Part shown: positions 9,390 to 16,557 of the stretch, piece by piece | How positions within the stretch are numbered: position 1 is the stretch's first letter | Layout: the number at the start of each line of letters is the position of its first letter | Source: Streptococcus zalophi | Lineage (GTDB): Bacteria; Bacillota; Bacilli; Lactobacillales; Streptococcaceae | Reading direction: 5' to 3' | NCBI RefSeq assembly: GCF_016481285.1 | Contig: NZ_JAENBP010000011.1 | Span: forward strand, 1 to 40,589 | Length of the DNA: 40,589 bases | Made by a program: the position numbers and the translations under genes | Notes under the pieces: model-generated | What the model was told of the DNA's origin: nothing | Database searches by the model: none | What the model saw: the letters and a program-made list of their open reading frames with translations, nothing else

Positions 9390-9992
9390 TTATCTTTTTT
9401 CAATTAATTCATCTACAGGTATACGGAAATTAGCTTCTAGTTTTTCATCGGTATAGCCAACACTTAAGACAATTTCAGGTCTAAATCTTGGATCAATTCC
9501 CAAAACGTCATTAGCTTTTGATTTGTCAAATCCCATTAAAATATTTGAACCAATTCCTTGGTCGGTTAAGGCTAAGGCAAGATTCATAGTAACCAGACCG
9601 ATATTAAAGGATAAAAATTCTCCTTTTGTTTTTTCATCATATTTCTCAAGCATTTTTGGATAAACAGTTGCATAATTACCAAGCTGTTCATCAGAAATTT
9701 TATTGACCGCAAAACGAGCAATCTTTCTGGCACGTTTAGGAAGATCAGTATCACTAAAAATGACAATGGCACATTGTGCTTCCTCAATTTGTTTGACATT
9801 ACGACCAAGCATGATATCAGCAAGTTCTTTTTTCTTTTCTTTCACAATAACAAACTTCCATGGTTGAATGTTAAGAGCACTTGGTGCCAAAGTGGCAATC
9901 TCGATAGCAGTTCTCACATCATTCAAATCGACAGGTTTGTCGTTGAAAGAGCGAGTGGCATGACGTTTTTTGTTCAGTTCTAGAAATTTCAT
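9390..9992 (-). CDS. NAD(P)H-dependent nitroreductase family protein
   Basis: This is a 200-residue FMN-binding oxidoreductase of the nitroreductase family. The N-terminal RHATRSFNDKPV (residues 10-21) is the usual FMN phosphate-binding segment. It is followed by APSALNIQPWKFVIV (37-51) and a C-terminal GIGSNILMGFD/VLSVGYTDEK region. The real substrate cannot be read from sequence; members reduce nitro compounds, quinones or flavins. It is the first gene of a pair with pepV (9-bp gap). The start has an AAAGGAA site. A possible extended -10 (TGATAAAAT, -10 hexamer at 10026-10031) lies just upstream, but I am not sure of this promoter. Confidence 0.9.
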   Translation of the reverse strand: MKFLELNKKRHATRSFNDKPVDLNDVRTAIEIATLAPSALNIQPWKFVIVKEKKKELADIMLGRNVKQIEEAQCAIVIFSDTDLPKRARKIARFAVNKISDEQLGNYATVYPKMLEKYDEKTKGEFLSFNIGLVTMNLALALTDQGIGSNILMGFDKSKANDVLGIDPRFRPEIVLSVGYTDEKLEANFRIPVDELIEKR

Positions 9993-10110
9993 AGTTAGTT
10001 CCTTTCTAAAAGCTCTAATAATAATATTTTATCATTTTTTGCAAAGGATTTCAGCCATTGATGACATAAAATTAATAGGTAACGACTAAGTAATTATTGT
10101 TGTCTGTCAG

Positions 10111-11895
10111 CTATTTTTGAACGGACTCTTCTTTTAACACTTCCAAGACTGTTTTTGCAACTTTTTCAGGAATACCAAGTGTAACAATCTCTTCAACACT
10201 AGCTTCTTTTATCTTGGTCAAACTCTTAAAGTTTTTAAGCAGTTTTTGTTTTCTTTTAGGTCCAAGTCCAGCAATACTGTCCAATTTAGAAGAAAAAGAA
10301 TTTTTACTACGGACTTGTCTATGAAAAGTGATGGCAAAGCGGTGAACTTCGTCTTGCAAGCGATGAAGAAGAAAAAATTCTTCAGAGTTTCGTTTTAAAT
10401 CAATCACCTGTAAAGGATCACCAAACAGTAATTCATGGGTTTGGTGCTTATCATTTTTTTGCAGCCCTGCCACTGGAATCGCTAGTTCAAGTTTCTTTAA
10501 CACCTCCTTGGCTACTGTCATCTGCCCTTGTCCACCATCGACAACAATTAAATCAGGTTGAGGCAGTCCTTCATTTTTTAAACGACTGTACCGTCTTTTA
10601 ATCACTTCTCTCATCGATGCGTAGTCATCGGGACCAACAACTGTTTTAATCTTATATTTACGGTAATCTTTTTTACTTGGTTTACCGTCTATAAAAACAA
10701 CCATGGCCGAAACAGGACTCGTTCCCATAATATTGGAGTTGTCAAAGGCTTCAATATGATGAGGAGTGGCAATATTTAGTTTTTTTCCAAGGTTTTCAAT
10801 CGCTCCCTTGGTTTTCTTTAAATCTTTTTCTAGGAGGTCAAATTTTTGTTGGAGACTCATCCTAGCATTTTTTGTCGCTAGATTAACCAACTGCTTCTTT
10901 TCACCCCGTAAAGGTTTAACGACCTTACTTGAAACCAAAGCTGAAACCATTGTTTCATCGATATCTTGAGGGATAAAAATCTCCTTGGGTGTTAAGTGTT
11001 TGTTTTCTTGATAGAATTGACCAATATAGGTCAAAAAATCTTCCTCAGGCTCATTGTAGTAAGGAAACAGATTGACATCTCTTTCAATCAGTTTTCCTTG
11101 TCTGACAAAGAAAACCTGTACACACATCCAACCCTTATCAATCGCATAAGCAAAGATATCACGGTCAATCATATCTTGATGCATGATTCGTTGCTTGGTT
11201 CTTAGTGTGGCTATTGCCTGTAAGAGATTGCGATATTCTGCTGCTCTTTCAAATTCTAATGCTTCAGCAGCTGTTTGCATTTTTTCCTTAATTTGATTAA
11301 CGATTTTATCATCTTGTCCGTTTAGAAAATGCTTAACATCATTAGCCATAGCCATAAAAAATGCCTTATCAACATGGCAAACAGTATGCGCCATACACTG
11401 TCCTAAATGATAATAAAAACAAACTTTTTCTGGTGGATTAGTACATTTTTTGAAAGGAAAAATACGATCTAGCATTTTTTTGATATCATTGGCTGCCCCT
11501 GCATCTGGATAAGGACCAAAATAACGACCGCCATCTTTTTTGACTTGTCGCGTAATAACAATTCTAGGATAATCCTCATTAGTTATCTTGATAAAAGGAT
11601 ACGATTTGTCATCTTTCAAGCGAATGTTGTATTTGGGCTTGTTTTCTTGAATAAGATTGATTTCAAGAAGGAGGGCTTCCGTGTTTGAGTTGGTAACAAT
11701 AAACTCAAAATCTTCTATTTCAGAAACAAGCATTTCTGTCTTTGTGTCATGACTTCCTCTAAAATAAGAACGGACACGATTTCGAAGATTTTTTGCCTTA
11801 CCAACATAGATAATCTGACCATTTTTATCCTTATGAAGATAACATCCTGGACTATCAGGTAATAATTCTAATTTGTGTTTTATACGTTCATTCAT
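10111..11895 (-). CDS. uvrC: Excinuclease ABC subunit C
   Basis: UvrC makes both incisions around bulky DNA lesions in UvrABC nucleotide excision repair. The protein has 594 residues from the ATG at 11895 ([20 protein letters not shown]). It carries an N-terminal GIY-YIG nuclease ([20 protein letters not shown]), a cysteine cluster ([20 protein letters not shown]), a UVR motif (about residues 200-235), the RNase H-like nuclease core ([15 protein letters not shown], then IVVDGGQGQ) and C-terminal helix-hairpin-helix motifs ([13 protein letters not shown]). The frame can be extended 27 bases upstream to a TTG, but that segment lies in the preceding terminator. The chosen ATG matches the start I recall for S. 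pyogenes UvrC. It has no Shine-Dalgarno sequence and lies six bases after a TATAAT box, so the mRNA may be leaderless. Confidence 0.97.
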   Translation of the reverse strand: MNERIKHKLELLPDSPGCYLHKDKNGQIIYVGKAKNLRNRVRSYFRGSHDTKTEMLVSEIEDFEFIVTNSNTEALLLEINLIQENKPKYNIRLKDDKSYPFIKITNEDYPRIVITRQVKKDGGRYFGPYPDAGAANDIKKMLDRIFPFKKCTNPPEKVCFYYHLGQCMAHTVCHVDKAFFMAMANDVKHFLNGQDDKIVNQIKEKMQTAAEALEFERAAEYRNLLQAIATLRTKQRIMHQDMIDRDIFAYAIDKGWMCVQVFFVRQGKLIERDVNLFPYYNEPEEDFLTYIGQFYQENKHLTPKEIFIPQDIDETMVSALVSSKVVKPLRGEKKQLVNLATKNARMSLQQKFDLLEKDLKKTKGAIENLGKKLNIATPHHIEAFDNSNIMGTSPVSAMVVFIDGKPSKKDYRKYKIKTVVGPDDYASMREVIKRRYSRLKNEGLPQPDLIVVDGGQGQMTVAKEVLKKLELAIPVAGLQKNDKHQTHELLFGDPLQVIDLKRNSEEFFLLHRLQDEVHRFAITFHRQVRSKNSFSSKLDSIAGLGPKRKQKLLKNFKSLTKIKEASVEEIVTLGIPEKVAKTVLEVLKEESVQK

Positions 11896-11901
11896 AACAT
11901 T

Positions 11902-11910
11902 ATTATAACA
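11902..11910 (-). promoter_or_regulatory. Extended -10 promoter of uvrC, predicted leaderless
   Basis: The minus strand reads TGTTATAAT (11910-11902), a perfect TGnTATAAT box, with no clear -35. The usual distance places +1 at 11895, the A of the uvrC ATG. The T-run of the upstream terminator runs directly into this box. Confidence 0.7.
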
Positions 11911-11930
11911 AAAAAGGAGCAAATGCTCCC
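11910..11930 (-). terminator. Terminator of the YjjG-type nucleotidase gene
   Basis: GGAGC (11929-11925), a four-base AUUU loop and GCTCC (11920-11916) are followed by six T on the minus strand, starting only 7 bp past the stop codon. Confidence 0.85.
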
Positions 11931-11937
11931 AAATAGA

Positions 11938-12639
11938 CTATGATTTATCAAGATTTAAAACGACACTTAGTAATTCTTCCAAGCTTTTAATTTCAAACGT
12001 TGGTTGGATATCAAGTGTGTTTACTTTTTTATCAGGATTATACCAAACAGTATCAATGCCCGCATCTTTACCACCTTTGATGTCGGCTAAAAGATTATCG
12101 CCAATCACAAGAGCCTCACGCGCTTTAAAGGCATCAATAGCTGCTGCTACATGATTAAAAAAAGCAATGTCTGGCTTGTGATGACCGATTTTGTCTGAAA
12201 TAAATACCTGTTTAAAATAGTGACTGATTGGCGAATAATTGAGGCGGTTTTCTTGAATGGTGGTAATGCCATTAGTTACCGCATAAAGTTGAAAATTTTC
12301 TTTGGTTAGTCTCTCTAATAAACTTGTTACAAAAGGATAAACGTCGCCTTGTTGACCAAGATAGTACTCATAACGTTTTGCCCAGAAAAGACCATCTTCT
12401 GTGCGATTAAAATGAGTAAATAAATTGGCAAAACGTGTTTTAACCAAGACTTCTTTTGTGATTTCTTTTTTTGATAAAGACTCCCACATAGCCTTATTCA
12501 TCGGCTTATAATAAGCCATATAAGAAGAAATATCATTCACATTAGCTTCTTTTAATAGTAAGGTCAAAGCTTTTTCTTCTGCCAATTCAAAATCAAACAA
12601 GGTGTGGTCTAAATCAAAAAGTAAAAATTTATAATCCAA
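11938..12639 (-). CDS. HAD hydrolase, YjjG-type pyrimidine nucleotidase
   Basis: This 233-residue haloacid dehalogenase phosphatase starts with FDLDHTLFDF (nucleophile D9, acid/base D11), which is typical of the YjjG subfamily. Motif II is AVTNG, motif III is the Lys in GHHKPD, and motif IV is VIGDNLLADIKGGKDAGID. YjjG-family enzymes remove phosphate from non-canonical pyrimidine nucleotides (family knowledge); the substrate here is inferred. It has a clear AAAGGA site, its own extended -10 promoter and its own terminator, so it is probably transcribed alone. Confidence 0.88.
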   Translation of the reverse strand: MDYKFLLFDLDHTLFDFELAEEKALTLLLKEANVNDISSYMAYYKPMNKAMWESLSKKEITKEVLVKTRFANLFTHFNRTEDGLFWAKRYEYYLGQQGDVYPFVTSLLERLTKENFQLYAVTNGITTIQENRLNYSPISHYFKQVFISDKIGHHKPDIAFFNHVAAAIDAFKAREALVIGDNLLADIKGGKDAGIDTVWYNPDKKVNTLDIQPTFEIKSLEELLSVVLNLDKS

Positions 12640-12669
12640 AACATATTCCTTTCTGTGTGAGAACGTTAT

Positions 12670-12694
12670 TTTATTATATCACAAAAAGCAGTCA
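12670..12694 (-). repeat. Copy A of the direct repeat
   Basis: This copy has TGACTGC, five T and GTGATATAATAAA on the minus strand. It matches copy B at 13582-13607 over its whole length except for a single T. Confidence 0.75.
12673..12681 (-). promoter_or_regulatory. Extended -10 promoter of the YjjG-type gene
   Basis: The minus strand reads TGATATAAT (12681-12673), with no good -35 at the normal distance. It directly follows the T-run of the upstream terminator. Predicted +1 is near 12666. Confidence 0.7.
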
Positions 12695-12708
12695 ATTTTT
12701 TTGACTAC
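12682..12708 (-). terminator. Terminator of the unknown membrane protein gene
   Basis: On the minus strand GTAGTCAA and TTGACTGC form an 8-bp stem with one G-U pair around an A5 loop, followed by a T5 run. The right arm, T-run and next promoter are nearly identical to the unit at 13582-13607. Confidence 0.65.
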
Positions 12709-12734
12709 TTGATTTTTCTAAACAATTGACATTT

Positions 12735-13364
12735 CTATACATAATAACGTTTTAAACCAACAATAGCTAGAGCTGACCAAGCAAAAAGAACAATCATTGT
12801 TGAAATTGCAAGTGGTACCGAAACTGCTTCTGCATAATAGGTTCCAATTACCTGTAACAATGTAGTAATAACAGTCGCTAAACCTACTATTTTTGAACGA
12901 CTTAAAACAGCAATGGTTATGACACATGGTACTAATGCCAGTGACACCAAGTGTAATCCAGCAAATAATTGATTTGCTGAAAGTAGGGCGAGATCAGCTG
13001 TTAGTGATAAGCCATTAACAGGATAGACCAATCTGCCAAGAGCAAATACAGTATAGATAATGCCAATTGTCAAAACGAAAAACAAAGCAAGCATAATTGA
13101 AGATTGAAGAGGCATTTGTTTGTTTATTTTATGATGCAACAATAGAACTGCTGATAATAGTGTTGGTGCACTAAACACTAATAATTCATCTGCTAACTGT
13201 AAAATAACTTTCTGTTTTTGCGCCCATAGGATGACACCATTAGCATCAGCTGACGTCATGGGAAGAGTCATCGCAATTAGTATTGAAGCAACAGCTAGTA
13301 AACCAAATCCTAGAAGCCATAAAATGCTGTAAGTGACAAAAGGTCTTTTCTTTAGATATTTCAT
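12735..13364 (-). CDS. Unknown integral membrane protein, about six helices
   Basis: I do not recognise this 209-residue protein. About six hydrophobic helices are visible: residues about 12-36, 62-78, 90-112, 124-140, 143-172 and 180-203. The N-terminus is basic (MKYLKKRP), and there is no cysteine pair, ATPase motif or signal peptidase site. Its start has a strong AAAGGAG site. It lies between the histidine kinase gene and the YjjG-type gene but has its own terminator and a possible promoter far upstream, giving a leader of about 213 nt. The gene and leader are flanked by two near-identical terminator-promoter units, so it may be an acquired or duplicated segment. Confidence 0.8.
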   Translation of the reverse strand: MKYLKKRPFVTYSILWLLGFGLLAVASILIAMTLPMTSADANGVILWAQKQKVILQLADELLVFSAPTLLSAVLLLHHKINKQMPLQSSIMLALFFVLTIGIIYTVFALGRLVYPVNGLSLTADLALLSANQLFAGLHLVSLALVPCVITIAVLSRSKIVGLATVITTLLQVIGTYYAEAVSVPLAISTMIVLFAWSALAIVGLKRYYV

Positions 13365-13581
13365 ACTATCTCACTCCTTTCATAAATCCTTTTAAAGAAC
13401 ACGTTATCATTTTAAAAATTTAGTATAAGCGATGAACCGACAAGAAAACTAGCTAGCTTTGTCAGATTATCAAGAGATGTCCTTTTATTTAGTCTATTAC
13501 TTTATAAAACACTTTAATAAATAGTAAAGCTATTTATTTGAAACTTGAAATCAAGCACTATTTCACAATCCTTATAATAGC

Positions 13582-13607
13582 TTTATTATATCACAAAAAA
13601 GCAGTCA
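13582..13607 (-). repeat. Copy B of a direct repeat (terminator arm, T-run, extended -10)
   Basis: The minus strand reads TGACTGC, six T, then GTGATATAATAAA. Copy A at 12670-12694 is identical except for one T fewer. TGATATAAT within it (13593-13585) is a good extended -10 box and would start a transcript near 13578, towards the unknown membrane gene. The copies are 912 bp apart and flank that gene and its leader. Confidence 0.75.
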
Positions 13608-13626
13608 GACTTTTTGCTCTGACTAC
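13595..13626 (-). terminator. Terminator of the two-component operon
   Basis: On the minus strand GTAGTCAGA (13626-13618) pairs with TCTGACTGC (13609-13601) over 9 bp with one G-U pair, followed by six T, about 30 bp past the kinase stop. Confidence 0.85.
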
Positions 13627-13658
13627 TTTTACTCTAATAAATCATCTAAGTAAAACCA

Positions 13659-14999
13659 TTACTTCTTCTTAAAAATAACTCTAAAGTCACTACCTTGATT
13701 TTTTTCTGAATCTACACTGACTTGTGCTTTATGGAGGGTTGCTATTTCTTTAACAAGTGACAAGCCAAGACCTACTCCTTTTGTGTGTCTTGAGCTATCA
13801 ATTCGATAGAAACGATGCCAGATTTTTTCAAGCTCATCTTTTGCAATCCCTTTTCCATTGTCTTTTATACTAAGAATAACATCACTTTCCGTTTGAGTTA
13901 AACTGATTTTAATGGTGTCTTTCGTAAATTTGAGTGCATTAGAAACCAGATTATCAATCAAACGTTTTAACAAAATAGGATCGCCAACTAAACTGATACC
14001 TTCTTCAATCTGCGTGTCCAAGAAAATGGATTGATCACTAAATAGTCTTTTACTATCTTCAACAAACTGTCTAACAAATTGAGAAAAATCAATAGTTTCC
14101 ATTGTCAACTGTGTCTTATTTTCTGCTCTGGTTAATTCTAAAATTTGCTCAACCAATTGTTTCATTAATTGTGATTGTCTATGGATGACATCGAATGATT
14201 CTTTAGCATCTGATAAATTTTCAGCGTATTTTTTACCGTATTCACTCTCAGAAAGAATAACTGTTACAGGTGTTCTCAGTTCATGAGAGACATCATTGTT
14301 AAATTGTTTCTCTCGTTTAAAGGAATTCTCAATAGAGTCAAGCATGGTGTTTATCACTTGAGCCAGAGTGGTTAGTTCATCTTTTTTATCAGAAATGGCA
14401 ATGCGTTTACTGTAATCTTTCTGAGTTGTTATTTCTTGAGCTGTTTGATTAATCTCTTCAATCGGTTTGAAGGATTTTTTAAGAATCAAATAGCCGCCTA
14501 AAATAACAATCATCATCATCAAAGGTAAAACAATGATAACTGTTAAAAGCAAGGTCTTTAGCTCTTCATCCATCTGATTTTTAACTCGAATAGCTCTTAG
14601 CCATTGACTACTGTTTAGAATTGCCAAGTCATAATATTGAAAGGTTCTATTATTAATTTTCACATCTGTGATTTGTCCAATGTTTAATGGTGAATTTATG
14701 TCAAAAGACTGCGGATAACTCCCTTGAATAACCTGACCATTACCATTATAAATAACATAATAGATGCCGTCATCAAAGGACTCAAAATCATCAAAGTCAT
14801 CATCTAATTCACCAACCATTTCAAGGGCACTTGATTGTAATTCTTGTTGACCTGCTGTTTCTGAAATATTACGAGAAACGAAAAATGACGCTACAAAAAC
14901 TATTATTAAAATAACAAAGATAAAAAAACTATACCAGAGTGTTATTTTTTTAATGATACTTTTTTTCCCTGAGGAAGTCTTTTTATTCGGGAATGACAT
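13659..14999 (-). CDS. Membrane sensor histidine kinase
   Basis: This 446-residue two-component sensor kinase autophosphorylates and passes phosphate to the regulator encoded just upstream. Near the N-terminus there is a helix (about residues 18-42), an extracellular domain of about 105 residues with an acidic cluster (ELDDDFDDFESFDD) near residues 64-77, a second helix (about 148-173) and a HAMP linker. The DHp domain has the phospho-acceptor H239 in NDVSHELRTP. The ATPase domain has the N box DNLVSNALKF, the G1 box DNGKGI and the G2 box GVGLGLS. I chose the ATG at 14999 (GAGG nine bases upstream) rather than the TTG at 15005. It overlaps the regulator gene by 17 bp. I cannot assign it to a named streptococcal system. 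Confidence 0.93.
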   Translation of the reverse strand: MSFPNKKTSSGKKSIIKKITLWYSFFIFVILIIVFVASFFVSRNISETAGQQELQSSALEMVGELDDDFDDFESFDDGIYYVIYNGNGQVIQGSYPQSFDINSPLNIGQITDVKINNRTFQYYDLAILNSSQWLRAIRVKNQMDEELKTLLLTVIIVLPLMMMIVILGGYLILKKSFKPIEEINQTAQEITTQKDYSKRIAISDKKDELTTLAQVINTMLDSIENSFKREKQFNNDVSHELRTPVTVILSESEYGKKYAENLSDAKESFDVIHRQSQLMKQLVEQILELTRAENKTQLTMETIDFSQFVRQFVEDSKRLFSDQSIFLDTQIEEGISLVGDPILLKRLIDNLVSNALKFTKDTIKISLTQTESDVILSIKDNGKGIAKDELEKIWHRFYRIDSSRHTKGVGLGLSLVKEIATLHKAQVSVDSEKNQGSDFRVIFKKK

Positions 15000-15654
15000 A
15001 GCCAAGCCCTCGCTTCGTTAGAATAATCGATTGTTCTTGATCAGTGTCTAGTTTTCGTCTAAGATTTTTGATTAGAACATCAATGATATTTGATTCTCCA
15101 ACATAGTCTAGATTCCAAACATGTTCACGGATTTGTTCTCGCGAAAGCACTTGATTACGATGGCGCGCTAAATACTCCAATAACTCATATTCTTTACCCG
15201 TCAGATCAATCAACTCCTTGTTCTTTCTGACTTGCTTTAATGATAAGTCAATCTCAACGTCATGGATGTTAATAATGTTAGAAAGAACCTTGCGATTGGT
15301 TCGTCTCATCATTGCTCTAAGACGTGCCATTAATTCATCAAAAGCAAAAGGTTTTGTAAGGTAGTCATCTGCTCCTGAATCAAGACCAAAAACACGGTCC
15401 TCTAAAGCATCCTTAGCAGTAAGCATTAAAACAGGAACTTGATTACCACTATTTCTTATTTCTTTGAGAAATTCAAAGCCATCCATTTTAGGCATCATGA
15501 CATCTAAAATAATCACGTCATACTCACTAACAGCAACATAATCAAGGGCTTCTTGACCATTATAAGCACTATCAGTCGTATAGTGTTGTGTTTTTAATAA
15601 TTTAGCGATACTTTTGTTCAAATCAAACTCATCTTCAACAATTAAAATTTTCAT
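14983..15654 (-). CDS. OmpR-family response regulator
   Basis: This 223-residue DNA-binding response regulator is the partner of the overlapping kinase. The receiver domain (residues 1-115) has the acidic pocket E7/D8, the phospho-acceptor D51 in VIILDVMMPKMDG, a Thr in MLTAKD and the conserved Lys in TKPF. The C-terminal winged helix (about 128-223) has LTGKEYELLEYLARHRNQVL and the recognition helix region ESNIIDVLIKNLRRKL, ending GLGYVIPE. The ATG has an AAAGGGA site and an extended -10 promoter close upstream. It does not look like CovR or CiaR from memory. The PepSY-protein gene next to it suggests a shared function. Confidence 0.94.
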   Translation of the reverse strand: MKILIVEDEFDLNKSIAKLLKTQHYTTDSAYNGQEALDYVAVSEYDVIILDVMMPKMDGFEFLKEIRNSGNQVPVLMLTAKDALEDRVFGLDSGADDYLTKPFAFDELMARLRAMMRRTNRKVLSNIINIHDVEIDLSLKQVRKNKELIDLTGKEYELLEYLARHRNQVLSREQIREHVWNLDYVGESNIIDVLIKNLRRKLDTDQEQSIILTKRGLGYVIPE

Positions 15655-15675
15655 TTTGCAATCCCTTTCTTATTT

Positions 15676-15684
15676 ATTATAACA
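15676..15684 (-). promoter_or_regulatory. Extended -10 promoter of the two-component operon
   Basis: The minus strand reads TGTTATAAT (15684-15676), about 22 bp upstream of the regulator ATG, with no good -35. It follows the terminator of the PepSY gene. Confidence 0.65.
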
Positions 15685-15703
15685 CAAGACATCTGTGTGA
15701 TAT

Positions 15704-15730
15704 AAAGAAGAGGGGAATCCCCTCTTCTTT
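15704..15730 (-). terminator. Terminator of the PepSY-protein gene
   Basis: A 12-bp stem (AAAGAAGAGGGG pairing with CCCCTCTTCTTT) with a short loop lies 34 bp past the stop. The T-run on the minus strand is short, so some readthrough into the regulator gene is likely. Confidence 0.75.
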
Positions 15731-15764
15731 TGATTATTTGATTGCAAGTTTTAAACTTGAATGT

Positions 15765-16409
15765 TTAATCATCTAGTTTTTCTGAAATAACAGACGCATC
15801 ATCAGCACTGATGATGATTTCTTTTTCTAAATTATCAGCAATAATAGTGACATCATAAACCATTTGATTTGGGAAATCAGAATCTAGTGAAATATCTTTT
15901 ATTTGTGCTCCTTTGTATTTGTTTCCAATCAAAGCAATAATATCTGCCATTTTTTGTTTTGGCTCAGTGATTGGATAATCGTCCTCATTTTCAACCATGC
16001 TTGAGATGATTTGACCTGTTGTTGCATCAATGATATAAGATTTTTGTGTATTATTTTCTGCAATTTCAATATCATAGTGTGGTTGATTGTTATCAAAATC
16101 TAATTCAATATCAGTCACAAATCCTGTTTTAGCATCTGCTAATGCTGTTTTCATAGCAGAATTAAAATCAACTTTAACAGCTTTTGGTTGTGGTGATTGT
16201 ACTGCTTTTTGTGTATTATTTTTACTTTCAAAATGATCATCGTCATCGACATCGTCAACATCAACATCATCATCAAAAATAGTTTCTACTTTTTCTTCCA
16301 TTGGAGAATCTCTATCAAACAATTCATTAGCGATAGCATAACCTCCTGCTGCAATAACAACAATAGCTACAATTCCAATCATTAACCATTTTTTTGTTAG
16401 TTGTTTCAT
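15765..16409 (-). CDS. Membrane-anchored protein with two PepSY domains
   Basis: This 214-residue protein has one N-terminal helix (residues about 8-28) that looks like an uncleaved signal anchor. A strongly acidic linker follows (IFDDDVDVDDVDDDDH, about residues 44-59). There are two PepSY domains, about 78-135 (ending YIIDATTGQIISS) and 145-212 (YDVTIIADNLEKEIIISADD). PepSY domains are extracellular and often lie next to two-component systems, for example near B. subtilis YkoG/YkoH (family knowledge). The gene is directly upstream of the regulator/kinase pair, so an accessory or sensory role for that system is a reasonable inference. A candidate regulator-binding direct repeat lies upstream. 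Confidence 0.88.
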   Translation of the reverse strand: MKQLTKKWLMIGIVAIVVIAAGGYAIANELFDRDSPMEEKVETIFDDDVDVDDVDDDDHFESKNNTQKAVQSPQPKAVKVDFNSAMKTALADAKTGFVTDIELDFDNNQPHYDIEIAENNTQKSYIIDATTGQIISSMVENEDDYPITEPKQKMADIIALIGNKYKGAQIKDISLDSDFPNQMVYDVTIIADNLEKEIIISADDASVISEKLDD

Positions 16410-16475
16410 TTTAGTTACCTCTTTCTATTTTAAAAAGTTAGTTTTCTTATTTACAATTTAATGATAAGATTCTTA

Positions 16476-16493
16476 AATGAATGGAAAATGAAT
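16476..16493 (-). promoter_or_regulatory. Candidate regulator site: direct repeat upstream of the PepSY gene
   Basis: The minus strand has two ATTCATT heptamers starting 11 bp apart (16493-16487 and 16482-16476), about 70 bp upstream of the PepSY ATG. Tandem repeats one helical turn apart are typical of OmpR-family sites. A TTGAAA box overlaps the upstream edge, but I cannot place a firm -10. Confidence 0.4.
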
Positions 16494-16520
16494 TTTCAAA
16501 CTTTTTTAAGATTTTTTTAA

Positions 16521-16552
16521 ATAAAAAACTGGTTAAAAAGATAACCAGTTTT
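16521..16552 (-). terminator. Terminator of the LURP-like/alaS operon
   Basis: On the minus strand AACTGGTTA and TAACCAGTT form a strong stem around a T-rich loop, followed by TTTTTATTT, just past the alaS stop. Confidence 0.88.
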
Positions 16553-16557
16553 TTTCA

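Noticed and set aside
11896..11922. Upstream TTG start for uvrC
   Set aside because: It lies in the terminator hairpin of the previous gene and adds nine residues absent from the family.
13366..13410. A 14-codon frame just before the unknown membrane gene
   Set aside because: It has no ribosome site and no attenuator structure; it ends at the next ATG by chance as far as I can see.
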